Assembly (NCBI GenBank): GCA_023387965.1
Contig: JAEWHE010000015.1
Span: 1-64,000, forward strand
Direction of reading: 5' to 3'
Source: Bacteroidota bacterium
Lineage (GTDB): Bacteria; Bacteroidota; Bacteroidia; Flavobacteriales; Flavobacteriaceae
Length of the DNA: 64,000 bases
Shown here one piece after another: positions 1 to 9,623 of the stretch; positions within the stretch are counted from its first letter, which is position 1; each line of letters begins with the position of its first letter. Both the position numbers and the translations under genes were made by a program. The notes beneath the pieces are model-generated. The model was not told the origin of the DNA and did no database searches. It saw only the letters and a program-made list of their open reading frames with translations.

Positions 1-2
1 AC

Positions 3-1475
3 AACGGAACCATTCGTTTAGAAAACGCAGCGAGTTTAGTACAAAATCTCGATGGAATCACCAACACCGGAACCGGAACCATCGAAATGAAACGCATCAC
101 CACACCAATGTACCGTTACGATTTTACCTATTGGTCATCACCACTTGAAGAATCACCAAGTTTTACGTTGAATACGTTGTCGCCGGGAACTTTGCCTGAT
201 AAATATTTTAAATGGAATACGCTTACGCAAAATTGGCAAACGTTGATGAATGGTGCTTCGCCAATGGACGAAGGAATCGGCTACATCGTGAGAGCTCCGC
301 AAAGTTATGCTATTGAAGGACAAACTGGCGCAACACCGCAACCTTATATGGCTACTTTCACCGGAAAACCAAGTAACGGAATGATTACTGTTCCCGTTGT
401 CGGAGGAACCGACCAATGGAATTTAATTGGAAATCCGTATCCATCAGCAATTGACGCAAGAGATTTTATTTTACATTCCGGAAACGAAAATTTGGACGGA
501 ACCTTATATTTTTGGACACATAATTCGCCTCCAAGTGCTTCAAATCCGGGAACTGCAACCTACAATTATTCAAGCGATGATTACGCAAGTTATAATTTGA
601 CAGGTAGCGTTGCCACGGCAGTTGCAGCCGAAACTGGAGACGATGACCCAATCAATAACAACGATAATGCTCCAGACGGTACTATTCCGGCCGGACAATC
701 ATTTTTTGTGTTGGGCGATGTTGCCGGCGATGCTGTTTTCAGCAATACGATGCGAACCACAGGTCCAAATTCAAATTTTTACCGCCAGCAAAATAATACT
801 ACCGAAGGTAGGGTTTGGTTGAATTTAGTCAATGGTACCCGTTTCCACCAAATGTTGATTGGTTATGTGGATCAAGCTACCAATGGCAAAGACAGAGGCT
901 TTGACGGAATTTTGATGGGTGGAAGTTCGGCAAATATATCATCGTTGATTGGTACAGAAAAATTCACCATCCAAGGCAGAAGCCTCCCGTTTGAAATCAC
1001 CGACGAAGTGCCTTTGAGCGTTTCGTTTGTAACAGCCGGAAACTATAAAATACTGATTGACCATTTAGATGGATTTTTCAACACCCAAGACATTTTCTTA
1101 AAAGATAACAACTTGAATGTGATCCACAATCTAAAAACCGCACCTTATGAGTTCACAACTACAACCGGGAACTTCAATAATCGATTTGTATTGGTTTACC
1201 GCAATTCAAGCCTTGACAAACCAGAGTTTGATTTGGCACAAAACCAAGTTTATGTATTAAACCAAAGCGAAAAATTATTGGTAAAATCAATTGAAGAAAA
1301 TCTGAAAACCGTAGTGGTTTATGATTTGTTAGGCCGAGAAATCCATCGAGCAACCGATATTCAAACCAAAGAATATCCTATCACCGGACTTTTAGCCACA
1401 GAGCAAACTTTGCTTATTCATATCGAACTTGAAAACGGCATGAAAACCACTAAAAAAGCGATGATAGTGAAGTAA
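3..1475 (+). CDS. Surface or secreted protein with T9SS type C sorting domain (5' truncated)
   Basis: The reading frame is open from the first bases of the window, so the real start lies upstream and only the C-terminal part is present. The visible part is rich in Gly, Asn, Thr and aromatic residues, like a beta-rich extracellular protein. The last 75 or so residues look like the Flavobacterium type C T9SS sorting domain: short beta-strands, VVVYDLLGREIHR in the middle, and a KKAMIVK ending. From family knowledge this region routes proteins through the type IX system to the surface. I recognise no enzyme motif, so the function of the main body is unknown. A strong terminator follows the stop codon. 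Confidence 0.8.
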   Translation, partial: NGTIRLENAASLVQNLDGITNTGTGTIEMKRITTPMYRYDFTYWSSPLEESPSFTLNTLSPGTLPDKYFKWNTLTQNWQTLMNGASPMDEGIGYIVRAPQSYAIEGQTGATPQPYMATFTGKPSNGMITVPVVGGTDQWNLIGNPYPSAIDARDFILHSGNENLDGTLYFWTHNSPPSASNPGTATYNYSSDDYASYNLTGSVATAVAAETGDDDPINNNDNAPDGTIPAGQSFFVLGDVAGDAVFSNTMRTTGPNSNFYRQQNNTTEGRVWLNLVNGTRFHQMLIGYVDQATNGKDRGFDGILMGGSSANISSLIGTEKFTIQGRSLPFEITDEVPLSVSFVTAGNYKILIDHLDGFFNTQDIFLKDNNLNVIHNLKTAPYEFTTTTGNFNNRFVLVYRNSSLDKPEFDLAQNQVYVLNQSEKLLVKSIEENLKTVVVYDLLGREIHRATDIQTKEYPITGLLATEQTLLIHIELENGMKTTKKAMIVK

Positions 1476-1522
1476 GGTTTAATTTTCGGAATAGAAAAAA
1501 GAAGAAAGAAACGAGAAAAGAG

Positions 1523-1557
1523 AAAAAACCAGAACTTTAGAGGTTCTGGTTTTTTTA
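1523..1557 (+). terminator. Rho-independent terminator of the T9SS type C gene
   Basis: A 13-bp stem (AAAAAACCAGAAC paired with its complement) with a 7-nt loop is followed by a T run. It lies 48 bases after the stop codon and abuts the end of the convergent gene. Confidence 0.85.
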
Positions 1558-1558
1558 T

Positions 1559-2431
1559 TTAGTAAGGTAGATTTAATTTTTTATGTGTTTCCACAATGGC
1601 TTGTTGGTTTTTGTAATCAATCCAATTTTGGCCTTTCCATTTTCGCATTAAATTATCGAAATGGCGCATGATCATAATGTTGTAAACCGCTTTTCCTAAA
1701 TTGCTTACTTTTCTCGGAAACGCACGCAAACTCATCGAAAATCCCGGAGTTAAATATTTCATGTAATGCCAATAACCTTCGGGCATGTACAACATTTCTC
1801 CGTGGTTGAGGTTGCAAATTAATCCGTTAGCGTGTTTTAAAGCAGGCCATTTTTCCAAATCAGGATTGTCAAAATCAATGTCTTCGCGAGAAATCAACGC
1901 ATGCGGAACTTTGTAGAGGAAAGGTGTTTGGTTAGGTTCGAACAAAATGCACTGTTTTTTTCCGTGGAAATGAAAATGTAAAATGTTAGAATAATCAATA
2001 TCGTAGTGAATAAAAACCTTTGAATTTTCGCCACCAAAAAACAACATGGGCAATTGTTTTACCAATCGTAAACCGATGTCCGGCCAACGAAAATCGTTTT
2101 TTAGGGATGGCACTTCTTTCATCAAATTATAAAGAAAAATGCGGTAATTGGTGGGTTTCGATTGCAAAAGGTCAATGTAGTCCGCCATTTTCATTTTGGC
2201 GTGAGCCTCATTAAAACCATCTTCGTGAGAAACGGGTCTATCGTCATACAACGGAACCACCTTTTCTCCTGCAATATCTTTGATATAATTTAATTTCCAT
2301 TTTTGGTAAGCAGGCCAGTCTTCAGTGAGTTTTTCTACTACAACCGGACGCTGTTTTTTGACGTAATTGTTATAAAAATCTTCTTTTGAAATTGTCTTTA
2401 CGCGTTCAATTTCAGTTAAATTCAGTGGCAT
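1559..2431 (-). CDS. Cupin-like (JmjC / Cupin_8 family) protein
   Basis: 290 residues, the usual size of Cupin_8/JmjC-like hydroxylases. These are Fe(II)/2-oxoglutarate oxygenases related to FIH that hydroxylate proteins or small substrates. Visible signs are HYDIDYSN (an HxD iron-binding pair), the strand CILFEPNQTPFLYKVP, and GEMLYMPEGYWHYM near residue 210, which supplies the distal His of the cupin fold. No signal peptide is seen, so it should be cytoplasmic. The substrate cannot be read from the sequence. It stands alone, with a spacer of 159 bases before the next minus-strand gene. Confidence 0.8.
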   Translation of the reverse strand: MPLNLTEIERVKTISKEDFYNNYVKKQRPVVVEKLTEDWPAYQKWKLNYIKDIAGEKVVPLYDDRPVSHEDGFNEAHAKMKMADYIDLLQSKPTNYRIFLYNLMKEVPSLKNDFRWPDIGLRLVKQLPMLFFGGENSKVFIHYDIDYSNILHFHFHGKKQCILFEPNQTPFLYKVPHALISREDIDFDNPDLEKWPALKHANGLICNLNHGEMLYMPEGYWHYMKYLTPGFSMSLRAFPRKVSNLGKAVYNIMIMRHFDNLMRKWKGQNWIDYKNQQAIVETHKKLNLPY

Positions 2432-2540
2432 GAATGTTCTAATTTAGATGAATTACAAATAATTTACCGAAAACAAAGTTACTAAAGGATTACCGAATTG
2501 TAAACAATGTTTTCATAAAGTTATTTTTGGAATTAATTGA

Positions 2541-2567
2541 AAAAGACCACCTTTTTGGCAGTCTTTT
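2541..2567 (-). terminator. Terminator of the small membrane protein gene
   Basis: Read on the minus strand: an 11-bp stem with two G-U pairs (AAAAGACTGCC / GGTGGTCTTTT), a 5-nt loop and a short T run, about 25 bases after the stop codon. Confidence 0.6.
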
Positions 2568-2590
2568 AATTTTAATGATTTGCAAAAAAA

Positions 2591-3055
2591 TTAATCTACT
2601 TCGTTAATTTTTTCCACTTTATCTTTCCAATATTGCATCATGGCAAAAGCGATAATTGCCGAAGCCGCGGTTCCTTCCAATAATAGCATAAATGCAAATT
2701 GATACATTCCCGGAGGCGAACTTGCATCAGTGACCGGAATAAGATACGCTTGCGCAAAAGTGGCTAAATATTCGTCACCACCTTGTATTTCAACGAAAAT
2801 CATAAAAGCGATTAGGCCTAAAACGACACTTACCATTGCGGTAAAAAATCCCGCAAATAAGTTAGTCAGATAGCCGTGAATGCCATCGAGGTAATTGGAT
2901 TTGATGGTTCGGTTTACCCCGTAAATTACAAAGATGAAGTTTAATAATCTTAGGTAAACTTGGTCTTTGAGTCCGAGTGCTTCAATTAGTAAAAAATAAA
3001 GCGCCAAACCTATAAAAATGATGATTCCGTTAATAATTAATCTGTTGATCTTCAT
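2591..3055 (-). CDS. Small four-helix membrane protein, unknown function (DUF4199-like)
   Basis: 154 residues with four hydrophobic segments: about residues 7-25, 33-45, 65-90 and 115-142. The C-terminus is charged (KDKVEKINEVD). Length and helix pattern recall the DUF4199 proteins common in Bacteroidota, but I see no diagnostic motif, so the family name is tentative. Its own terminator lies downstream, and 170 bases separate it from the HTTM gene upstream. Confidence 0.6.
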   Translation of the reverse strand: MKINRLIINGIIIFIGLALYFLLIEALGLKDQVYLRLLNFIFVIYGVNRTIKSNYLDGIHGYLTNLFAGFFTAMVSVVLGLIAFMIFVEIQGGDEYLATFAQAYLIPVTDASSPPGMYQFAFMLLLEGTAASAIIAFAMMQYWKDKVEKINEVD

Positions 3056-3225
3056 GGTGTTTTGTTTTTTGTGGTTATCGTGGTTGGTTTTTTTCGGAGA
3101 AAATTAAAAAAGATTTTCAACGATGGATAACTTAAAATTACAAAATATTATCGGATTCAAGCGGTAAGGAAAAATTAAATTTAACAGTTTTAATAAAATT
3201 TTAATAAAACCGAAAAGTTTGCCAA

Positions 3226-4557
3226 TTAATTTGGTTGAGTGGTTTCGTCCAAAGAATCGTAGAGCAAAATCCAATCATTGTGGAAGAAATAATTCCAATC
3301 CGCATTTGCCAAATCTACGTCCGGATTGATGAGTGGCTTAAACGGGCGTTGGTTTACCGAAACATTACATCGCACAAAAACGGAAACTTCTTTGCCTTTT
3401 TGCGCAAATTCTTTTTTGATTCTTTGCGCCATTTGCCAGATAGCATCAGGCTTGTCGCCAACCATCGCGATTTGTTTGGGAGTTAGTTTGTCGTACACGC
3501 GATACGGAATTTTTTCGCCGGTTTTTTTATCAACCACTTTAAAAGAAGAATATCCGGTTCTCGACCTAAGCATCATTCGCCAAGATAATCGATGGCCTTC
3601 TTCGGTCCAAAGCACATCGCCTTTGATAAACCAATGCCTGATGGGTAATAAAAGTTGGATAGCAAAATAAGGTATAAAAAAATATTTAAGAGCAGGTAAT
3701 TTTTCATAATCTGTATTTTCCGCAACAAAAGCAGGTTTTTTCCTGAAGAAAATTTTTCGCATTTTTTCCGGAGGATAAAAAAACACCACATAGCTCAAGG
3801 CAAAAAACGGAAAGATTCCAATTTGTAAAGTGACGGCGTTAAAAAGGTGGAAAATTAAGGCCGCAATGAAAGCGATGGTGCGTGTTTTTTTCCAAAGTAA
3901 TAAAGGAATGATGAGCATATCGAACAAAATTCCGGAATACGCGATAAACAGATAAAACCATTTTTGATTGAAAATATCCTGAACAATCCCATAAGGCGAT
4001 TTGTTGATGAGCAGATTTTTGGTAAAAGTACCATCTAACCAATCCGGATAAAATTTAGCAACAGTTGCAAAAAAATAGACAATTGCCACCTGAAAAATCA
4101 TCACATACGAACACCAAGCCGGCATTGAAAGTTTTTGAAAATCAGGTTTATTTTTCGCATCGATCGAAGCATAACGATTTGCCGGAAGGAACAGCATCAT
4201 CAAACATACCAAAATCAGCATGTAGTAATGATTGTTGTAAGAAGTTTTTTGCATGAGGTAACTTCCAGTCCACAAAATGGTGTATAATGCCAAGCTCCAT
4301 TTGTATCGAAAACCGAGCATTACAAAAATTCCCAAGAAACCCATTGCCGCAAAATATAAATACATTCCGTTTCCGGGAAGCGGCTGGAGCCAATCGAACC
4401 CAATATGGTTAAACGTAAATTGAGGCGTGATAAAATTGTCTTTCACCCATCCGGTTAAAATGGCACCAAAGGTTTCGGCAGCTAAAAGAAACCCGAAAAA
4501 TATCCGAAAAATAATCAGCGGAGCATTGTCAATGGGGGTGAAAAGTTTTTTAATCAT
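3226..4557 (-). CDS. HTTM-domain protein (vitamin K-dependent gamma-carboxylase-like)
   Basis: 443 residues. The first 300 residues contain several membrane helices with the HTTM pattern: an N-terminal FRIFFGFLLAAETF helix, then WTGSYLMQKTSYNNHYYMLI and a PDWLDGTF loop. The later part has TEEGHRLSWRMMLR, a signature of gamma-carboxylase homologues. In animals the relative GGCX carboxylates glutamates using reduced vitamin K; the substrate in bacteria is not known. The ATG overlaps the ribF stop codon by four bases (ATGA), so the two genes are probably translationally coupled. Confidence 0.85.
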   Translation of the reverse strand: MIKKLFTPIDNAPLIIFRIFFGFLLAAETFGAILTGWVKDNFITPQFTFNHIGFDWLQPLPGNGMYLYFAAMGFLGIFVMLGFRYKWSLALYTILWTGSYLMQKTSYNNHYYMLILVCLMMLFLPANRYASIDAKNKPDFQKLSMPAWCSYVMIFQVAIVYFFATVAKFYPDWLDGTFTKNLLINKSPYGIVQDIFNQKWFYLFIAYSGILFDMLIIPLLLWKKTRTIAFIAALIFHLFNAVTLQIGIFPFFALSYVVFFYPPEKMRKIFFRKKPAFVAENTDYEKLPALKYFFIPYFAIQLLLPIRHWFIKGDVLWTEEGHRLSWRMMLRSRTGYSSFKVVDKKTGEKIPYRVYDKLTPKQIAMVGDKPDAIWQMAQRIKKEFAQKGKEVSVFVRCNVSVNQRPFKPLINPDVDLANADWNYFFHNDWILLYDSLDETTQPN

Positions 4558-5471
4558 TGAATTTTAAAATAATTTTCGGTGGTGACTTGGTCTTGTTCCA
4601 ATTGTAATTTCAGAGCATCAACAGAAGCAAATTTTTCTTCATTTCGGATTTTTTTCATCACCGAGACCTGAAGTTTTTTGCCATAAATATCTTCGTTGAA
4701 ATTTAAAAAATGTACTTCTATCGTTTGATGATTTCCGCCAACAGTAGGATTTGTACCGATATTCATCATGCCTTGCAATATTTTGCCATTCACTTCACTT
4801 TTTACAATATAAACGCCATTTGCCGGAATCAATTTGTAATCTTCTGTAAGTGAAATATTTGCGGTGGGAAAATTAATGGTTCTGCCCATTTTTTTGCCTT
4901 CTACAACAATTCCGGTGAAGAAAAAATCGTAACCTAAATACTGATTCGCTAATTCAATATTGCCTTCTTCCAAAGCTTTTCTTATTTTGGTTGAGCTAAT
5001 TGAAACATCGTTAATTTCCTGAGCTTCAATTTGTTCTACTTCAAAATTATATTTTTTTCCAAACAAAATTAAATCGTTGATGTCGGCAGCTCTTTTTTTG
5101 CCAAAGCGATGATCATAGCCAATGATTATTTTTTTCAGATTAAAAGTATCCACCAAAACGTTTTTTACAAAATCCTCTGCCATCATCTCCGAAAATTCCT
5201 GACTAAACGGATGAATGATTAAATTTTTCAGTCCGGTTTCAGCCAGAAGTTGCGCTTTTTCCTCAAGGGTGTTGATGAGTTTAAAATCGCCTTGCTGTAA
5301 CACCATTCGCGGATGCGGAAAAAAAGTAAGTACAAGGGTTTCGGTTTGTGTATCAGGCTTTAATTTTTCCAAGATTTTTTTGTGTCCGAGGTGAACCCCG
5401 TCAAAAGTTCCGAGAGTAACCACGGTTTTCTTTTGGGTTGAAAAATCAAATATATTATGGTAGATTTTCAA
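4554..5471 (-). CDS. ribF: Bifunctional riboflavin kinase / FAD synthetase
   Basis: Converts riboflavin to FMN and FMN to FAD in the cytoplasm. The N-terminal nucleotidyltransferase domain begins with VVTLGTFDGVHLGHKKIL and contains IIGYDHRFGKKR. The C-terminal kinase domain has GRTINFPTANI and the PANGVYIV strand. I place the start at a TTG at 5469-5471, giving LKIYHNIFDF, which fits the usual start of flavobacterial RibF and yields 305 residues, a normal length. A longer frame to 5546 exists, but its 25 extra residues do not resemble the family. Its stop overlaps the start of the HTTM gene. Confidence 0.9.
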   Translation of the reverse strand: MKIYHNIFDFSTQKKTVVTLGTFDGVHLGHKKILEKLKPDTQTETLVLTFFPHPRMVLQQGDFKLINTLEEKAQLLAETGLKNLIIHPFSQEFSEMMAEDFVKNVLVDTFNLKKIIIGYDHRFGKKRAADINDLILFGKKYNFEVEQIEAQEINDVSISSTKIRKALEEGNIELANQYLGYDFFFTGIVVEGKKMGRTINFPTANISLTEDYKLIPANGVYIVKSEVNGKILQGMMNIGTNPTVGGNHQTIEVHFLNFNEDIYGKKLQVSVMKKIRNEEKFASVDALKLQLEQDQVTTENYFKIQ

Positions 5472-5608
5472 TTTTTGGTAGAATAATATTTTGGCAAAAG
5501 TAACGCTAATGTACGAAAAACAACCAAAAAGTTTATCAGTGATCATTTTGATAAAAGTTTAACAATTTTGAGAGGGTTTTGAGTAGTTTTCAAAATTAGG
5601 CTGATTTC

Positions 5609-5640
5609 GTTGTTGAAAATCAACTAATTAATTATATTTG
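5609..5640 (+). promoter_or_regulatory. Bacteroidota-type promoter for the reprolysin-like protease
   Basis: GTTG at 5609-5612, a 20-nt spacer, then TATATTTG at 5633-5640, matching the TTTG / TAnnTTTG consensus. The ATG follows 21 bases later. Confidence 0.6.
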
Positions 5641-5661
5641 TGTTCTATTATTACTATACCT

Positions 5662-8337
5662 ATGAAAAAAATTTTACTATTAATGTTAGTGGCTTTTAGC
5701 ACAATGGGCTACTCTCAAAGAGGTTTTTGGTCTGTGACCAATGACGAAAAATTATCTTCCCTCGAAAAATTAGAGCGAGGTTCGATCCCAAAGCAATACC
5801 AGCTTTTTCATTTGAATGTGGATGGATTGAAACAAGCGCTTCTGCAAGCTCCAGAAATTAATTCTGGAATACCATCAAATGTTGTGATTTCTTTTCCAAA
5901 TCCAGATGGAAAGATGGAGCAATTCAGAGTTTTTGAATCTTCAGTTTTAGAAAAAGAATTGCAGGATCGTCATCCGGAACTACGTTCATTTGTGGCAAAA
6001 GGAATTGACAATCCGGCATTAACCATGCACTTGAGTTCAACTCTTTTTGGGGTTCATGGAATGGTTCGTGGAAACGGTGAAACCTACTACATTGATCCTT
6101 ACACAGATAATTTGCAAAACTATATCGTGTATAAAAAATCTTCTCTAACGAGACCTGAAAACAAAACACCTTTTACATGTGAAACTGATCAAAGCGAGGC
6201 GCATGAACATACTTCTGACTTTGCCTACCAATCATTTGCTAACGATGGCGTTTTAAGAACTTACCGTATGGCAATGACTTGTACTATCGAATACTCTGCA
6301 TTTCACGTCAATAGAGCAGGATTATCCGGAGGTACTTTGGAACAAAAGAAAACGGCTGTTTTAAATGCGATGGGAGTTACCGTAACCCGATTAAATTCGG
6401 TTTATGAAATTGATGCTGCCGTGAGAATGGTTCTAGTTGCCAATAATGAAGATATTATTTTTATTGATTCTGATAGTTTTAATAACAATAGTCCTGGGAC
6501 ATTTTTGAATCAAATTCAAGCAGTAGTTGACGCTATCATAGGTGTTGGAAATTATGACATTGGACACGGAAATTGTACTTCCGATAGTGGAGTTGCGCGT
6601 TTGGCATCAGTTTGTTCGGCGGACAAAGCACGAGGGATTACCGGACAACCCAATCCAGTTGGAGATCCATTCGATATCGATTATGTGGCTCATGAAGTAG
6701 GGCATCAGTTTGGAGCTACCCACACTTTTAACAATGCTTGCGGAGGCAATAGAACAGGAAGTACTGCAGTAGAGCCGGGAAGTGGAAGTACAGTTATGGC
6801 TTACACCGGAATTTGTCCGCCAAATGTTCAAAGTAACTCGGATGCTTATTTTCACGCTGTAAGTTTGGCTCAAATGTTTAGCTTCGTGCAAACTGGCGGG
6901 GCTTGCGCAACGATAACCACGACGGGGAATATTCCACCGGTTATTGCTCCGCTCAGTAATTATACTATTCCAAAAGGAACTGCATTTATCTTAAAAGGGA
7001 ATGGAACAGATGCTAATGGAGATGCTTTGACCTATACTTGGGAGCAAACAAATCCTGGAGCTAGTACAAGTACTGCAACCGCGGCAACTACAGCATCAGT
7101 CCCTAATTTTCGTTCTGTAGCACCGTCGGCGAGTCCAAATCGATATATGCCTGCACTTTCGAGTGTTCTTGCAGGAAATTTGGCTCCAACATGGGAGGTA
7201 ATTCCAAACGTTGCCCGAACAATGAACTTTGCTTTAACCGCGAGAGATAACAGAGCAAATGGAGGTCAAACGGCTCGCCAAAATATGACTGTAACTTTTG
7301 ACGGTTCAACCGGGCCATTTAGAGTTACTTCTCAAGGGGTTTCTGGTCAAAATTTTGCGCCAAATTCAAGCCAAACAGTAACCTGGGATGTTGCTGGAAC
7401 TACAGCTTCACCAATTTCTACAGCTAATGTAAATATTTGGTTGTCTACTGATGGTGGACAAACATTTACCACGCCTTTAGCTTTGAACACACCTAATGAT
7501 GGCTCGGAAGATATTACAATTCCTAATCAAGCGATTCTTTTCGGCAGAATCATGGTTGAAGCTGTAAATAATATTTATTATGCAGTAAATGCAAATAGTT
7601 TTAGCGTGGGAACAGTAACTACTACTTGTCAAACTTATACGAACGCAACGCCAATTACAATTCCTGATGGAGCAGGAGAAAATGTTGGAGGTCCAATTGT
7701 AACATCACAAATTAATGTGCCAGCTTCAGGAGGTATTAGTGATATCAATGTAAGAATTAATGGAACGCATACTTATATGTGGGATTTAGTTTCTGTGCTT
7801 GTGCACCCGGACGGAAGTCAGGTACTATTACACAATAGAAATTGCAACATTGTCACTACTGGATTTGATATTACTTTTGACGATGCTGGTCCGGCAATAG
7901 TTTGTAGTCCAAACATTGTAGGGACTTATGCTCCAGCTACTCCTCTTTCCGCATTAAATACAAAAACCGCCGCAGGTAACTATACTCTTCTAATACAAGA
8001 TAATTATACTGGCGATACTGGAGTTATTAATTCTTGGTCAGTTGAAGTTTGTACTCAAACTGCAACGCTTTCAACAGATAATTTCGGTTTAACAGATTTT
8101 AAAATTTATCCAAATCCAAACAACGGAAACTTTAATGTTCAATTTGCTTCGAATTCAGGAAACGAAGTTCAGGTTTCGGTTCATGATATGGGAGGAAGAC
8201 AAATTTTTAATAAAACCTATCAAAGTGCTTCATTGTTCGACCAAAACTTAAATTTAAGCACCGTTCAAACCGGAATGTATATGGTAACTGTACAAGATGG
8301 AGAACGTAAAGAAGTGAAAAAAATAATTGTAAATTAA
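5662..8337 (+). CDS. Secreted reprolysin-like (M12B-type) zinc metalloprotease with T9SS type A signal
   Basis: 891 residues. It starts at the ATG at 5662 with a signal peptide (MKKILLLMLVAFSTMGYSQ); the in-frame TTG at 5638 is less likely. A prodomain-like region covers about residues 20-190. The catalytic domain has HEVGHQFGATHTF (HExxHxxGxxH zinc site) near residue 345. Immunoglobulin-like stretches follow, then a proprotein-convertase P-like domain (about 675-800, ending WSVEVC). The C-terminal 75 residues begin DFKIYPNPNNG and end KKIIVN, a type A T9SS sorting domain. It should be exported by the Sec pathway, then T9SS, and act outside the cell. Substrate unknown. Confidence 0.92.
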   Translation: MKKILLLMLVAFSTMGYSQRGFWSVTNDEKLSSLEKLERGSIPKQYQLFHLNVDGLKQALLQAPEINSGIPSNVVISFPNPDGKMEQFRVFESSVLEKELQDRHPELRSFVAKGIDNPALTMHLSSTLFGVHGMVRGNGETYYIDPYTDNLQNYIVYKKSSLTRPENKTPFTCETDQSEAHEHTSDFAYQSFANDGVLRTYRMAMTCTIEYSAFHVNRAGLSGGTLEQKKTAVLNAMGVTVTRLNSVYEIDAAVRMVLVANNEDIIFIDSDSFNNNSPGTFLNQIQAVVDAIIGVGNYDIGHGNCTSDSGVARLASVCSADKARGITGQPNPVGDPFDIDYVAHEVGHQFGATHTFNNACGGNRTGSTAVEPGSGSTVMAYTGICPPNVQSNSDAYFHAVSLAQMFSFVQTGGACATITTTGNIPPVIAPLSNYTIPKGTAFILKGNGTDANGDALTYTWEQTNPGASTSTATAATTASVPNFRSVAPSASPNRYMPALSSVLAGNLAPTWEVIPNVARTMNFALTARDNRANGGQTARQNMTVTFDGSTGPFRVTSQGVSGQNFAPNSSQTVTWDVAGTTASPISTANVNIWLSTDGGQTFTTPLALNTPNDGSEDITIPNQAILFGRIMVEAVNNIYYAVNANSFSVGTVTTTCQTYTNATPITIPDGAGENVGGPIVTSQINVPASGGISDINVRINGTHTYMWDLVSVLVHPDGSQVLLHNRNCNIVTTGFDITFDDAGPAIVCSPNIVGTYAPATPLSALNTKTAAGNYTLLIQDNYTGDTGVINSWSVEVCTQTATLSTDNFGLTDFKIYPNPNNGNFNVQFASNSGNEVQVSVHDMGGRQIFNKTYQSASLFDQNLNLSTVQTGMYMVTVQDGERKEVKKIIVN

Positions 8338-8361
8338 TAAGTTCCCATTATTTTACATGCG

Positions 8362-8395
8362 AAAACGCTTCTCGTTATGAGAAGCGTTTTTTATT
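8362..8395. terminator. Bidirectional terminator between convergent genes
   Basis: A perfect 12-bp stem (AAAACGCTTCTC and its complement) with loop GTTAT, and T runs when read from either strand. It ends at the stop codon of the convergent lipoprotein gene. Confidence 0.85.
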
Positions 8396-8894
8396 TTAAG
8401 TCAATAGTGATGTTGTGTAAAATTTGATCAGCAACAATCTCTGGTAAGTCAATCGAGATTTTTTTACTGTCTTTAGAAAACTTTCCAGATAGCACTTGGT
8501 AATTTCCTGCTTTGCTTCGGCAGAAACACATGACGCCAAAAACCAACTTTATTTCCTGCAGGTTTTTATTTTCTAAATTTATTTTTGCGATGTTTTTGTC
8601 CAATTCAAAAAGAATTTCCTCGCGGTAGCCTGCATCCGCAAGTTCGGCTTCGGTGGTTTTATTGTATTGATAGACATACACATTAGAACCCACATTATCT
8701 TCAAAAGCGTAGTAAATTTTGTCAGTCACATCAGTATTTAGTACCAATTTTTTATTTTCAAATACCTCAAATTTACAAGTTCCGGTATCCGGACAATTAG
8801 AAGTTGTCATTTTGTTTTCTTCCATTGATTTTTTTTGAGAATCACATCCCAATAACGTCAAAATCAGAGATGCTGCAATAAAAATTTGTTTCAT
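8391..8894 (-). CDS. Hypothetical lipoprotein
   Basis: 167 residues from the ATG at 8894. The frame could start two codons earlier at a TTG, but the ATG gives a clean signal peptide. MKQIFIAASLILTLLGCDSQ ends in a lipobox (LLGC), so it is probably lipid-anchored. The rest is a compact domain with an MCFCRSKAGNY segment and a C-terminal KISIDLPEIVADQ strand. I do not recognise the family. It shares a terminator with the protease and is followed upstream by pth in the same direction. Confidence 0.75.
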   Translation of the reverse strand: MKQIFIAASLILTLLGCDSQKKSMEENKMTTSNCPDTGTCKFEVFENKKLVLNTDVTDKIYYAFEDNVGSNVYVYQYNKTTEAELADAGYREEILFELDKNIAKINLENKNLQEIKLVFGVMCFCRSKAGNYQVLSGKFSKDSKKISIDLPEIVADQILHNITIDLK

Positions 8895-8925
8895 GACCAA
8901 AAGTTTTGATTAAAGGTAATGAAAA

Positions 8926-9549
8926 TTATTTTCCGTTGAATGTCGTCATGGTATTTCCCAAGCCCGAAAGTACAAACGACCGGATTACTTCGGCTGAAAT
9001 TTCTAAACGTTCTGAAAGTAGTGTTTTTTCTTCCTCAGTCCATTCGCCTAAAACATAATCTACTTGTTTGCCTTTTTTAAATTCATCGCTAATACCAAAT
9101 CTAAAACGAGGATATTCTGACGTGTTTAAAATTTGTTGGATGCTTTTGAGTCCATTGTGTCCGCCGTCGCTTCCTTTTGGTTTAATTCTGAGTGTTCCAA
9201 ATGGCAGATTTAAGTCGTCAGTAATTACCAAAATATTGCTCAAGGGGATATTTTCTTTGTCCATCCAAAATTTTACCGCCTTGCCGCTCAGGTTCATGTA
9301 AGTATTTGGTTTTAATAAAAAAACCGATTTGCCTTTGAGTTTAATCTCGCAAATGGTTCCTAATTTGGCAGTTTGGAAGTCGCTGTTTTCTTGTTTTGCC
9401 AAATGATCCACGACTTTAAAACCAATGTTGTGGCGTGTGTTTACATATTCTGCACCAATGTTTCCGAGGCCTACAATTAAAAATTTCTTCATTGTTTCAA
9501 TTTGTGGAGTTTGCTTTTTCTTCGATAAAAATTTTAACCAATTCATCAT
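8926..9549 (-). CDS. pth: Aminoacyl-tRNA hydrolase (peptidyl-tRNA hydrolase)
   Basis: Cleaves peptidyl-tRNA released from stalled ribosomes and so recycles tRNA. The core starts at MKKFLIVGLGNIGAEYVNTR, followed by HNIGF with the catalytic His, LKPNTYMNLSG, the conserved TDDLNLPFG segment and KGSDGGHNGLKS. At 207 residues it has about 19 extra N-terminal residues (MMNWLKFLSKKKQ...), which flavobacterial homologues often show, so the upstream start is kept. The start could also be the internal Met at residue 20. It lies next to a tRNA gene. Confidence 0.93.
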   Translation of the reverse strand: MMNWLKFLSKKKQTPQIETMKKFLIVGLGNIGAEYVNTRHNIGFKVVDHLAKQENSDFQTAKLGTICEIKLKGKSVFLLKPNTYMNLSGKAVKFWMDKENIPLSNILVITDDLNLPFGTLRIKPKGSDGGHNGLKSIQQILNTSEYPRFRFGISDEFKKGKQVDYVLGEWTEEEKTLLSERLEISAEVIRSFVLSGLGNTMTTFNGK

Positions 9550-9586
9550 TTGATAAAAATATAAAATACGGGAATGTTTTCCATAA

Positions 9587-9614
9587 AAAAAGCTCCTGAT
9601 TTCTCAGAAGCTTT
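9587..9614 (-). terminator. Terminator of tRNA-Leu(CAA)
   Basis: Minus-strand stem AAAGCTTCTGA / TCAGGAGCTTT with a GAAA tetraloop, followed by a run of T. It lies ten bases after the tRNA 3' end. Confidence 0.8.
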
Positions 9615-9623
9615 GTGTGAAAG

